Assembly (NCBI RefSeq): GCF_949769225.1
Contig: NZ_CATKPB010000011.1
Source: Peptoniphilus_A genitalis
GTDB lineage: Bacteria; Bacillota; Clostridia; Tissierellales; Peptoniphilaceae
Strand: one strand, 5' to 3'
DNA: 64,000 nucleotides
The notes beneath the pieces are model-generated. The model had not been told where the DNA came from. It saw only the letters and a list, made by a program, of their open reading frames with translations, and made no database searches. The translations under genes and the position numbers were made by a program. Shown here in pieces: positions 56,439 to 64,000 of this stretch. Position 1 is the first letter of the stretch, and the number at the start of each line of letters is the position of its first letter.

Positions 56439-56452
56439 AGCATCACCTTATA

Positions 56453-56476
56453 AAAAAAGAGAAGGCTCTCGCCTTC
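56453..56476 (-). terminator. Terminator of the thl-crt-hbd operon
   Basis: GAAGGC-gaga-GCCTTC on the minus strand followed by TCTTTTTTT. Confidence 0.85.
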
Positions 56477-56493
56477 CCCTAAATTTCTTAAAA

Positions 56494-57330
56494 TTAATAT
56501 TTATAAAATCCTTCGCCAGTTTTTCTTCCAAGTAGTCCAGCCCTAACCATCTTCTTAAGAAGTGTGTGTGGTCTGTATTTTGGATCGCCGAATTCATTGT
56601 AAAGAACTTCCATGATTGCAAGAACAACATCAAGTCCTACAAGGTCTCCTAGAGCAAGAGGTCCCATTGGGTGGTTTGCGCCAAGTTGCATTGCTGTGTC
56701 AATGTCTTCAACTGATGCAATGCCTTCTGCGTAAATACCAATTGCTTCGTTGATCATTGGAATTAAAATTCTATTTACAACGAAACCAGGAGCTTCGTCA
56801 ACTTCTACTGGAGTCTTACCAATTTCTTTAGAAAGTTCAATAATCATATCCTTAACTTTAGGATCAGTTTTCTTTCCAGAGATTACTTCAACAAGTTTCA
56901 TTGCTGGAACTGGATTGAAGAAGTGCATGCCAATTACTTTTTCAGGTCTTTTTGTAGCTGCGCCAATGTCAGTTATTGAAAGAGATGAAGTATTTGATGC
57001 GAGAACAGTTTTTACTTCGCATTTTTCACATAATTCTGTAAAGATAGCTTTTTTGATTTTTGGATTTTCTGTAGCTGCTTCAATGATAAGGTCACAGTCA
57101 ACTACATCTTCAATATCACTTGAATATTTAAGATTTGCCAGAGCCTTATCCATTTCTTCTTTTGTCATTCTTTCTTTAGAAACATTTTTTTCGTAACCCT
57201 TTACGATTTTATTTTCAGCATTCTTTAATGCTTCTGGTGCAATGTCTCTAACTATTACTTCATGATGAGTTGCAAGTACTTGAGCAATACCTGCTCCCAT
57301 AGTACCTGATCCAATTACTGCTATTTTCAT
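56494..57330 (-). CDS. hbd: 3-hydroxybutyryl-CoA dehydrogenase
   Basis: 278 aa. NAD(P)-binding IAVIGSGTMGAGIAQVLA at the N terminus, catalytic histidine in GMHFFNPVPAMKLVE near 140, and GFVVNRILIPMINEAI. It reduces acetoacetyl-CoA to 3-hydroxybutyryl-CoA. Third gene of thl-crt-hbd, the upper part of butyrate (or crotonyl-CoA) metabolism. Butyryl-CoA dehydrogenase and the Etf genes are not in the window. Confidence 0.96.
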   Translation of the reverse strand: MKIAVIGSGTMGAGIAQVLATHHEVIVRDIAPEALKNAENKIVKGYEKNVSKERMTKEEMDKALANLKYSSDIEDVVDCDLIIEAATENPKIKKAIFTELCEKCEVKTVLASNTSSLSITDIGAATKRPEKVIGMHFFNPVPAMKLVEVISGKKTDPKVKDMIIELSKEIGKTPVEVDEAPGFVVNRILIPMINEAIGIYAEGIASVEDIDTAMQLGANHPMGPLALGDLVGLDVVLAIMEVLYNEFGDPKYRPHTLLKKMVRAGLLGRKTGEGFYKY

Positions 57331-57344
57331 TGTTATCCCCTCTT

Positions 57345-58121
57345 TTATTCCCCTGTAAATTCTGATTTTCTCTTATTTAAAAATGCATCCATGCCTTCTT
57401 TTTGGTCATTAGTTGCAAAACATAGGCCAAAGTGAGTTTTTTCAATTTGCATAGCTGTATCAATATCTGTTTGAGATCCATTGATAATAGATTGCTTAGC
57501 GTATTCAACAGCCTTAGGAGCATGAGATGCAATTTTGTTTGCCATTTCAACAGCCTTATCTATAAGTTCTTCTGGTTCGTAAACGTGGTTTACAAGTCCA
57601 ATTTGGTAAGCCTTGTCAGCACCAATCATTTCTGTTGTATAGATAAGTTCCTTTGCGTATCCTGGTCCTATTACTCTAGAAAGTCTTTGTGTTCCACCAA
57701 ATCCTGGTGTGATTCCGAGACCAACTTCTGGTTGACCAAATTTTGCCTTAGTAGATGCTAGTCTTATGTCACAAGCTATAGAAATTTCACATCCACCACC
57801 AAGGGCAAAGCCATTAACTGCAGCAATAACTGGTGTTCTACATTTTTCAATTTCCATGAAAGTATCCATACCAAGTTTTGCAAAGTCGTAGGCTTCACTA
57901 GCTGTGAAGTTTGCCATTTCTGCAATATCGGCACCAGCAACAAAGGATTTGCCTGCACCTGTTATTATAATACATCTTACATCTTCATCAACATTTGAGA
58001 AGAAGTGGTGAATTTCTTTTAACATAGCAGAGTTAAGAGCGTTTAGGCTCTTTTCTCTACTAAGTGTTATAAGAACAACTCCCTTAGGTTTTTCTTCTAC
58101 TATTAGATATTTATAGTCCAT
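57345..58121 (-). CDS. crt: Crotonase (3-hydroxybutyryl-CoA dehydratase)
   Basis: 258 aa enoyl-CoA hydratase. Oxyanion-hole block AGKSFVAGADIAEMANF near residue 60, ALGGGCEISIACDIRLAS near 110, and FGQPEVGLGITPGFGGTQRL with the two catalytic glutamates. It starts five bases after the thiolase stop codon and ends 14 bases before hbd. Typical length. Confidence 0.95.
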   Translation of the reverse strand: MDYKYLIVEEKPKGVVLITLSREKSLNALNSAMLKEIHHFFSNVDEDVRCIIITGAGKSFVAGADIAEMANFTASEAYDFAKLGMDTFMEIEKCRTPVIAAVNGFALGGGCEISIACDIRLASTKAKFGQPEVGLGITPGFGGTQRLSRVIGPGYAKELIYTTEMIGADKAYQIGLVNHVYEPEELIDKAVEMANKIASHAPKAVEYAKQSIINGSQTDIDTAMQIEKTHFGLCFATNDQKEGMDAFLNKRKSEFTGE

Positions 58122-58126
58122 CTAGC

Positions 58127-59311
58127 TTAGTCCCTTCCTACGATAAGAGCTGTTCCCATTCCTCCACCGATACAAAGTGTAGCAAGTCCTTTCTTAGCAT
58201 CTCTCTTCTTCATTTCGAATAATAGAGTTGTTAAGATTCTAGCACCACTTGCTCCAATTGGGTGACCTATAGCAATAGCTCCACCATTTACGTTAACTTT
58301 GTTAATGTCAAAGCCCATTTCCTTGTTAACTGCAGCAGCTTGAGCAGCAAAAGCTTCGTTAGCTTCGATTAGGTCAAGGTCATCTGCCTTTAGTCCAGCA
58401 ATTTCAAGTGCCTTAGTTGATGATGGGATAGGTCCTGTACCCATAATCTTAGGGTCAACACCTGCTGTTGCATAAGAAATAATGTATGCAAGAGGTTCTA
58501 CTCCAAGTTCTTTTGCCTTAGATTCTTTCATTAGTACAAGCATTGCTGCACCGTCGTTGATTCCTGATGCGTTACCTGCTGTAACTGTACCGTCTTTTTT
58601 GAAAGCTGGTCTAAGTTTTGCAAGTCCTTCAGCTGTTACACCGTCTCTAATGAATTCGTCAGTGTCACAAACTGTTACATTTCCTTTTCTATCTTTAATT
58701 TCTACTGGAACGATTTCGTCTTTAAATCTTCCTTCTTTTTTAGCTCTTTCTGCATTGTTTTGAGATCTTGCAGCAAGTTCGTCTTGCATTTCTCTTGTAA
58801 TGCCATATTTTTCAGCTACGTTTTCAGCTGTAATACCCATGTGGTAGTCGTTGAAAGCATCCCAAAGTCCGTCGTTAATCATTGTATCAACAACTTTTTT
58901 GTCGCCCATTCTTGCTCCCCATCTTTCGTTTGTAAGAGCGTAAGGTGCCATTGACATTGATTCAGTACCACCAGCTAGTACGATTTCAGCATCTCCTGCC
59001 TTGATAACTTGAGCTGCTAAACTTACTGCACGAAGTCCTGATCCACAAACGATATTAAGTGTAACTGCTGGAGTCTTAATATCAATTCCTGCTCCAAGTA
59101 CAACTTGTCTTGCAACGTTTTGTCCTTGTGCTGCTTGAAGAACATTACCGATATAAGCTTCGTCTACCATATCAGCCTTAACATTTGCTCTCTTAAGAGC
59201 TTCTTTTGCTGCAATTGAACCAAGTTCTACTGCTGAAGTGTTCTTAAATTGTCCTCCAAAACTACCTACAGCTGTTCTTGCAGCTGATGCTATAACAATT
59301 CTATCTTCCAT
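58127..59311 (-). CDS. thlA: Acetyl-CoA acetyltransferase (thiolase)
   Basis: 394 aa from the ATG at 59311 with AAGGAGG upstream. Nucleophilic cysteine in LNIVCGSGLRAVSLA near 88, GGTESMSMAPYAL, NEAFAAQ, GGAIAIGHPIGASGAR and the C-terminal CIGGGMGTA. It condenses two acetyl-CoA, the entry into the crt-hbd route. Its leader holds a 14-base perfect palindrome. Confidence 0.96.
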   Translation of the reverse strand: MEDRIVIASAARTAVGSFGGQFKNTSAVELGSIAAKEALKRANVKADMVDEAYIGNVLQAAQGQNVARQVVLGAGIDIKTPAVTLNIVCGSGLRAVSLAAQVIKAGDAEIVLAGGTESMSMAPYALTNERWGARMGDKKVVDTMINDGLWDAFNDYHMGITAENVAEKYGITREMQDELAARSQNNAERAKKEGRFKDEIVPVEIKDRKGNVTVCDTDEFIRDGVTAEGLAKLRPAFKKDGTVTAGNASGINDGAAMLVLMKESKAKELGVEPLAYIISYATAGVDPKIMGTGPIPSSTKALEIAGLKADDLDLIEANEAFAAQAAAVNKEMGFDINKVNVNGGAIAIGHPIGASGARILTTLLFEMKKRDAKKGLATLCIGGGMGTALIVGRD

Positions 59312-59334
59312 GTTTTCCTCCTTATTACTTCCCT

Positions 59335-59348
59335 GTGGCAATTGCCAC
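59335..59348. promoter_or_regulatory. 14-base perfect palindrome before thlA
   Basis: GTGGCAATTGCCAC lies 24 bases upstream of the thiolase start. A perfect 7+7 palindrome with no spacer is a plausible dimeric repressor site. It does not match the Rex consensus. The protein that binds it is unknown. Confidence 0.45.
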
Positions 59349-59478
59349 TAGTAAAACAATCTCTCCCTTTGATTTGTACAAGTTGTGCGAGTAAAAATAT
59401 TATTCCTCTCTTATTTCAACTTTTGCTAAAAGCTATGCCAATTTATACTGCTAGCTAAATAGATTTAATATCCTAAAA

Positions 59479-60582
59479 TCAAATCATACCTTCTAGTACA
59501 TCAACAATTTTTTCTGCAGCATGACCGTCACCATAAGGGTTAACAGCCCTTGCCATCTCGTCATATAGGTCCTTATCTTCAAGTAAGGCAACTATAGACG
59601 CATAAACATCTTGTTCTTTTGTACCAACAAGCTTTGCAGTCTTAGCCTCTACTCCCTCCATTCTCTCTGTCTCATTTCTAAGAACTAGAACAGGTTTCCC
59701 TAGAGCAGGTGCTTCTTCCTGTACCCCTCCTGAATCTGTAACGACAAATTTTACCCTTGCCATTAAGTTTGAAAAAGGAAGGTAGGAAAGTGGTTCAATT
59801 AAATGAACCCTATCTAAATCAGCAAAATACTTTTCAGCAGCTTCCCTTACTATAGGATTTAAATGTCTTGGGAATACAATTTCAAGATTTTCCTTTTCCA
59901 AGACTACACGCCTTATAGCCTTGAAAATATCTTCCATTGGCTTGCCCCAATTCTCTCTCCTATGTGCAGTAAGTAACACTACATCTCTATTATAATCTAT
60001 ATCGTTTAAAATTTCATCGTCAAAAACAAAATCTTCTCTTACAGAATATTTGAGTGCATCTATAACAGTATTTCCAGTTATGAAAATATTTTTTTCGTCA
60101 TAGCCTTCCCTAATTAAATTTTGCCTGTTTGATTCAGTTGGAGCAAAATGATAATTTGAAATTACACCTGTTAGCTTCCTGTTGGCCTCTTCTGGATAAG
60201 GTGAATAAAGGTTGCCTGATCTTAAACCTGCTTCTACGTGACCAATTTTTATTTTTTTATAAAAGGCTGCAAGGGCTGCAGCAAATACTGTAGTAGTATC
60301 TCCTTGGACAAGCAAGATATCTGGCTTTAATTCATCTAAGATTCCTTCAAGGCCTAGAAGAGTTTTTGTAGTTACATCTGTAAGTGATTGTCCCTTCTTA
60401 AAAATATTTAAATCATAGTCTGGTTCTATATCAAAAATTTCTAGCACTTGGTCCAACATTTCTCTGTGTTGACCTGTGACACAAGTATAGCACTCAAGGT
60501 TCTTCCTCTTTTGAATTTCCTTTATTATTGGTGCCATCTTTATGCCCTCAGGCCTTGTACCAAATACAAATAATACCTTCAA
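59479..60582 (-). CDS. wecB: UDP-N-acetylglucosamine 2-epimerase
   Basis: 367 aa, non-hydrolysing type. LFVFGTRPEGIKMAPIIKEI at the N terminus, VQGDTTTVFAAALAA, HVEAGLRSG, TAHRRENWGKPMEDI and VTDSGGVQEEAPALGKPVLV. It makes UDP-ManNAc for wall polymers. The TTG start sits six bases after AAGGAGG. With the GlcNAc-1-phosphate transferase just upstream it likely feeds a teichoic-acid-like or secondary wall polymer that anchors SLH proteins (inference). Confidence 0.95.
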   Translation of the reverse strand: MKVLFVFGTRPEGIKMAPIIKEIQKRKNLECYTCVTGQHREMLDQVLEIFDIEPDYDLNIFKKGQSLTDVTTKTLLGLEGILDELKPDILLVQGDTTTVFAAALAAFYKKIKIGHVEAGLRSGNLYSPYPEEANRKLTGVISNYHFAPTESNRQNLIREGYDEKNIFITGNTVIDALKYSVREDFVFDDEILNDIDYNRDVVLLTAHRRENWGKPMEDIFKAIRRVVLEKENLEIVFPRHLNPIVREAAEKYFADLDRVHLIEPLSYLPFSNLMARVKFVVTDSGGVQEEAPALGKPVLVLRNETERMEGVEAKTAKLVGTKEQDVYASIVALLEDKDLYDEMARAVNPYGDGHAAEKIVDVLEGMI

Positions 60583-60583
60583 T

Positions 60584-61612
60584 TTATTCCTCCTTGTTTT
60601 TTAACATACCTGCTGCCACTCCCGTTGCAATTATTATAAGTAAAACTCCTATTGAGATTACAAGGGCAATGGATGAATGGAATCTTGAAATTAAGTTTGC
60701 AAGAACTCCAAAGATTGCAGATATAGAATAGAGAATTACAACAGTCTGCCTTTGATTTAGTCCCATCTTCAAAAGTCTGTGGTGAAGGTGACCCTTATCG
60801 GCTTCCACCATGGACTTGCCTGATAATTTCCTTCTAACCATGGCAAAGGCTGTGTCAAATACTGGTACTCCTAGGATTAAAACTGGCACAAATATCATTA
60901 AGATAGCAGCTTGTTTTAAAAATCCAGAAATACTTATATATGAAAGCATGAATCCAAGGTAAAGGGCTCCTGTATCTCCCATAAAGATCTTTGCAGGATT
61001 GAAGTTGAAGGGCAAAAATCCTAGACATGCTCCTGCTACTAAGGCACAGACAAGACTCACATCGTACCTTCCCATCTTGTATGTTATGAAGAACATGGAG
61101 ATGGCACATATCATTGAGACACCTGATGCCAATCCATCTAGTCCATCAATTAAGTTAATTGTGTTTGTTATTCCACAAACCCAAAAAATTGTTACTGGTA
61201 TGGACAAGATATTTAAAATAAGTAGGGCATCATGGGAGTCAAATGGATTTGTAAAAAATTCAATTTTCATACCGCCAATAATTAATATTACCGCAGCTAA
61301 AATTTGAAAAAGAAATTTTAGCTTGGGACTTAGACCTTCCTTGTCATCATAAAGCCCAGATATGGCAATGATAAGAGAAGCAATAAGTGTCAATATTAAG
61401 TTTTTATTTATTGGAAGATAGTAGACCATAAGGAGGGATACGGATATTACCATGGCTATGCCACCGCCTACTGGTATAGGCTTTTTGTGGACACGTCTCT
61501 CATCCTTAGGCACATCTAAAAAACCCTTCTTTTTAGCAATCTTTATAGTAAAGGGCATTTGAATAAATGTCAGTATAAAGGCAGCCAAAAAAGGAATTAT
61601 ATATTTATACAT
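60584..61612 (-). CDS. tagO: Undecaprenyl-phosphate GlcNAc-1-phosphate transferase (WecA/TagO-like)
   Basis: 342 aa, about ten membrane helices of the MraY superfamily. Signature stretches are KKPIPVGGGIAMVISV, SGLYDDKEGLSPKLKFL (Asp pair), NTINLIDGLDGLASGVS and MGDTGALYLGFMLS, with a histidine-rich loop ADKGHLHHRLLKMGL. It starts lipid-linked wall polymer synthesis. Its stop abuts the wecB start, so the two are coupled. Confidence 0.93.
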   Translation of the reverse strand: MYKYIIPFLAAFILTFIQMPFTIKIAKKKGFLDVPKDERRVHKKPIPVGGGIAMVISVSLLMVYYLPINKNLILTLIASLIIAISGLYDDKEGLSPKLKFLFQILAAVILIIGGMKIEFFTNPFDSHDALLILNILSIPVTIFWVCGITNTINLIDGLDGLASGVSMICAISMFFITYKMGRYDVSLVCALVAGACLGFLPFNFNPAKIFMGDTGALYLGFMLSYISISGFLKQAAILMIFVPVLILGVPVFDTAFAMVRRKLSGKSMVEADKGHLHHRLLKMGLNQRQTVVILYSISAIFGVLANLISRFHSSIALVISIGVLLIIIATGVAAGMLKNKEE

Positions 61613-61621
61613 ATTAACCTC

Positions 61622-62248
61622 TTACTTAGTTCCAAATAATCTGTCTCCCGCATCTCCTAGGCCAGGTACAATATATTTATCATCATTTAATCTTTCATCA
61701 AGTGCTGCAAGATAGATTTCCACATCAGGGTGGGCTTCTTGAACTGCCTTAACTCCTTCTGGTGCTGCTAATAGATTTATAGATTTAATGTTTTTTGCAC
61801 CATTTCTCTTAAGTTCGTCTATAGCTTCTATTAGGGATCCACCAGTTGCTAGCATTGGGTCAACAACAAGCATAAGTCTTGATGAAACATCCTTAGGTAG
61901 TTTTGAATAATAAGTTACTGGTTTGTGAGTTTCTGGATCACGGTACATTCCTATGTGACCAACTCTTGCAGCAGGGATAATTGTAAGTAGACCTTCTACC
62001 ATTCCAAGGCCAGCTCTTAAAATTGGAACAATTCCAACCTTCTTTCCAGAGATAACTCTTCCTGTAGTCTTGCAAATAGGAGTTTCTATTTCAATTTCTT
62101 CAGTTTCAAGGTCTCTTGTAACTTCATAGCCCATAAGAGTTGCTATTTCATTGGCAACTTGTCTAAATTCCATGGAGCTTGTTTCTTTTTTTCTTAAGAT
62201 TGTCATCTTGTGATCAATTAGTGGGTGTTTTATTAAAGTGTATCCCAT
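61622..62248 (-). CDS. upp: Uracil phosphoribosyltransferase
   Basis: 208 aa. LIDHKMTILRKKETSSMEFR at the N terminus, PILRAGLGMVEGL and the PRPP loop LVVDPMLATGGSLIEAI, then the uracil-binding end DERLNDDKYIVPGLGDAGDR. It salvages uracil to UMP. GGAGG lies six bases before the ATG, one base after the rpiB stop codon. Confidence 0.96.
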   Translation of the reverse strand: MGYTLIKHPLIDHKMTILRKKETSSMEFRQVANEIATLMGYEVTRDLETEEIEIETPICKTTGRVISGKKVGIVPILRAGLGMVEGLLTIIPAARVGHIGMYRDPETHKPVTYYSKLPKDVSSRLMLVVDPMLATGGSLIEAIDELKRNGAKNIKSINLLAAPEGVKAVQEAHPDVEIYLAALDERLNDDKYIVPGLGDAGDRLFGTK

Positions 62249-62249
62249 T

Positions 62250-62681
62250 TTAGTCCTCCTCGATTTTATTTACTCTATTAATGTGTCTTCCGCCTTCAAA
62301 TTCTTCATCTAAGAAGGCATCTAGTATTTCTATTGCCATGTCATGACCTATAAGTCTTGCTCCAAGGGCCAATACATTGGCGTCGTTGTGACGTCTTGCA
62401 AGCCTTGCAGAGTAGGGTTCAGAACAAAGTGCTGCCCTTATTCCCTTAACCTTATTTGCAGAAATTGAAATTCCAATTCCAGATCCACAAATTACTATTC
62501 CAAAGTCTAGGCCCTCATCTATTACAGCATGACCAACTGCGTGACCATAGTCTGGATAGTCTACCCTTGAATCATCAAAGGGTCCCAGGTCCTTAACTTC
62601 AATATTTTTTTCTTCAAGATATTGGATTAGGTCTTTTTTTAAATAAAAACCTGCGTGATCTGAACCAATTCCTATTTTCAT
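62250..62681 (-). CDS. rpiB: Ribose 5-phosphate isomerase B
   Basis: 143 aa from the ATG at 62681 with AGGAGG upstream. IGIGSDHAGFYLKKDLIQYL at the start, DYPDYGHAVGHAV and GIVICGSGIGISISANKVKG (catalytic cysteine), then RRHNDANVLALGAR. It interconverts ribose 5-phosphate and ribulose 5-phosphate, linking to PRPP and riboflavin precursors. It lies between tsaC and upp, a common Firmicute order. Confidence 0.96.
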   Translation of the reverse strand: MKIGIGSDHAGFYLKKDLIQYLEEKNIEVKDLGPFDDSRVDYPDYGHAVGHAVIDEGLDFGIVICGSGIGISISANKVKGIRAALCSEPYSARLARRHNDANVLALGARLIGHDMAIEILDAFLDEEFEGGRHINRVNKIEED

Positions 62682-62689
62682 ATTTCCTC

Positions 62690-63745
62690 CTAAATTCTCA
62701 TGACTACCTTGCCACCGCAAGCCTTCAAAAGTCTATTCATTATACTAAGGCCCATTCCCCTAAGTTCAAAGCCTTCAGCAAAAATTATGTCAATATCTTC
62801 TTCGTCACATCTTCTTAGTGCATCAAAAAGATTTGTAGCAACCTCTTCCAAATGCTCTCTTGATCCAAGGTTTATAAGTAGTTCAACACCAGTATTTTCA
62901 TACTCGTCATAGGTTTCATCAGTTGCAAGGACTGCGATTTTCTTGTCCTTGTTCTCTTCTATATTTTTCTTGATTTCATTTACAAGTTTGTCAAGTCTAC
63001 CGCCAAAGCAAATTGCCTCTGCCCTTGGGGCATAATGTCTGTATTTTTGTCCCGGTGATTTTGGTACTTCATGGGATTTGGAATCAATAGTTGCTGAATC
63101 AATAGTTATTCTTTCATCAACTTCTTGCAGATTCTCAAGAGTAATCTTACCAGGCCTTAAAATCATTGGTGGGTCAACTGTCACATCAAGAACTGTTGAT
63201 TCTATTCCAACAACGGAGTGGCCACCATCTACAATTATATCAACTCGACCATCAAGGTCTTCTATTACGTGTTCCACCTTAGTTGGTGAAGGTCTGCCAG
63301 ATAAGTTTGCTGAAGGAGCAGCTACTGGAAAATCCACTGACTTTAGGATGTCGTGAGCAATCTTGTTGCTTGGCTCTCTTATGGCAACTGTGTCAAGACC
63401 TCCTGTCGCTTCATCAGGTACCTTGTCTGACCTCTTGAAAATTATCGTTAAGGGACCTGGCCAAAACTTTTTAATACATTTTTTTGCCACTTCTGGTACT
63501 TCTGCAACTAAATCGTCAAGTTGAGAGTTATCTGCTATGTGAAGTATTAGTGGGTTGTCGCTAGGCCTTCCCTTGGCTTCATATATTTTTTTACAAGTCC
63601 TCTTGTTAAGTCCATTGCCACCAAGTCCGTAGACAGTTTCTGTTGGCAGGACAACGAGGCCTCCATCTCTTAGGGTCTGGCTTATTTTTTTTATATAAAC
63701 TTTATCTTTGCCATTTCCCTTAAATTTAAATATGTCTGTTTTCAC
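62690..63745 (-). CDS. tsaC: Threonylcarbamoyl-AMP synthase (Sua5/TsaC with C-terminal Sua5 domain)
   Basis: 351 aa. YrdC domain (residues about 15-210): GGLVVLPTETVYGLGGNGLN, KGRPSDNPLILHIA, KFWPGPLTIIFKRS and FPVAAPSANLSGRPSPT. The extra Sua5 domain follows after the PGQKYRHYAPRAE linker. It makes the first intermediate of t6A37 in ANN-decoding tRNAs. The GTG start directly follows the U-run of a hairpin containing its ribosome site. Confidence 0.95.
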   Translation of the reverse strand: MKTDIFKFKGNGKDKVYIKKISQTLRDGGLVVLPTETVYGLGGNGLNKRTCKKIYEAKGRPSDNPLILHIADNSQLDDLVAEVPEVAKKCIKKFWPGPLTIIFKRSDKVPDEATGGLDTVAIREPSNKIAHDILKSVDFPVAAPSANLSGRPSPTKVEHVIEDLDGRVDIIVDGGHSVVGIESTVLDVTVDPPMILRPGKITLENLQEVDERITIDSATIDSKSHEVPKSPGQKYRHYAPRAEAICFGGRLDKLVNEIKKNIEENKDKKIAVLATDETYDEYENTGVELLINLGSREHLEEVATNLFDALRRCDEEDIDIIFAEGFELRGMGLSIMNRLLKACGGKVVMRI

Positions 63746-63790
63746 AAAAAAACACCTCTATCCTTAATATTATACCAAGAAGAGAGGCGT
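63746..63790 (-). promoter_or_regulatory. Overlapping terminator hairpin, promoter and ribosome site before tsaC
   Basis: Minus strand: ACGCCTCT (63783-63790) pairs with AGAGGTGT (63752-63759, one G-U pair). The loop contains TATAAT (63769-63774) preceded by TGG, an extended -10. The 3' arm AGAGGTG is the ribosome site. Seven or eight T then lead directly into the GTG start codon. It also ends the partial gene upstream. Confidence 0.65.
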
Positions 63791-63811
63791 TTTTTAATAC
63801 CTTATAGCTAT

Positions 63812-64000
63812 TTAATTCTTGTGAGGGATAATTTTACCAGTTTTTACACTTTCTTTAAACTCACTAATAATTTTTTCATAAACTTCATCATTTTGTAAAA
63901 CTTCTATTCCAACTTCAACTATGGCTGCAATAGTTTTTTTCATTTGGTCAAAGGAATAGTCAGTCATAGTTGCGTCCCTAAACTCAACTGTGTGAGATGG
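63812..64000 (-). CDS. C-terminal part of a gene running off the right edge (possible M20-type amidohydrolase)
   Basis: The last 62 codons only: PSHTVEFRDATMTDYSFDQM, then KKTIAAIVEVGIEVLQNDEV and a basic end. SHTxEFRD followed by a long helix resembles the C terminus of M20D/AbgB-like amidohydrolases, but the evidence is thin. It ends just before the hairpin upstream of tsaC. Confidence 0.55.
   Translation of the reverse strand, partial: PSHTVEFRDATMTDYSFDQMKKTIAAIVEVGIEVLQNDEVYEKIISEFKESVKTGKIIPHKN

Noticed and set aside
56448..56633. 61-codon minus-strand ORF overlapping the end of hbd
   Set aside because: It is hbd and its terminator read in another frame, with no ribosome site.
59342..59478. 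Rex operator in the thlA leader
   Set aside because: No TTGTTAA...TTAACAA arrangement; the only palindrome has a different sequence.

Overview
The window looks like a chromosomal segment of an anaerobic, low-GC, non-spore-forming member of the Firmicutes, most like the Peptoniphilaceae (Peptoniphilus/Anaerococcus type). This is inferred from strongly AT-rich codon use, strong AGGAGG ribosome sites, S-layer-homology proteins, a thiolase/crotonase/3-hydroxybutyryl-CoA dehydrogenase (butyrate) gene set, and the conserved yab-yac housekeeping cluster without its sporulation members. I cannot fix genus or species from the sequence alone. No rRNA, tRNA, CRISPR array or intact insertion sequence was seen.

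Layout. 0-12 kb (mostly minus): the conserved cluster yabN-like, hup, rqcP, divIC/ftsB, yabR, tilS, hpt, ftsH, coaX, dusB, interrupted by plus-strand bioY (BirA-type operator) and a class A penicillin-binding protein. tilS is split only by an N at 9069. 12-20 kb: a DapF-fold racemase, metK under a SAM riboswitch, an AEC carrier, exported proteins, a DUF1858 protein and a NodB-type deacetylase. 20-31.9 kb: gltX, an SLH surface protein, an unknown exported/membrane pair, a purine permease, a GntR-ABC operon with three related permeases, a CPBP protease and azlCD. 31.9-36.3 kb: a P-type ATPase behind a yybP-ykoY (Mn2+) riboswitch and serS behind a T-box.

36.35-37.33 kb is the most unusual stretch: four tiny hydrophobic peptide genes, all shorter than 40 codons, with repeated promoter modules. 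Two are holin-like type I toxins, each with a convergent antisense RNA. The other two are near-identical 38-residue membrane peptides on the opposite strand. 37.4-50.5 kb holds a MoxR/VWA pair, an aminotransferase and threonine dehydratase, the pyrBIKD operon, a guanylate-kinase-like protein, and the FMN-riboswitch operon ribD-ribE-ribBA-ribH plus a HAD phosphatase that may supply the missing dephosphorylation step. 50.5-56.5 kb is a decaying accessory region: a group II intron 3' remnant, a radical SAM gene, a membrane-protein gene broken by an in-frame stop, a histidine kinase shifted out of frame at an A9 tract next to its response regulator, and two paralogous small membrane-anchored proteins. 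56.5-64 kb returns to core functions: thl-crt-hbd and the tsaC-rpiB-upp-wecA-wecB run. A partial gene lies at the right edge.

A recurring theme is compact punctuation. At three places (18.87, 23.6 and 63.75 kb) a terminator-like hairpin carries a promoter -10 in its loop and the downstream gene's Shine-Dalgarno in its 3' arm, and its U-run leads straight to the start codon.
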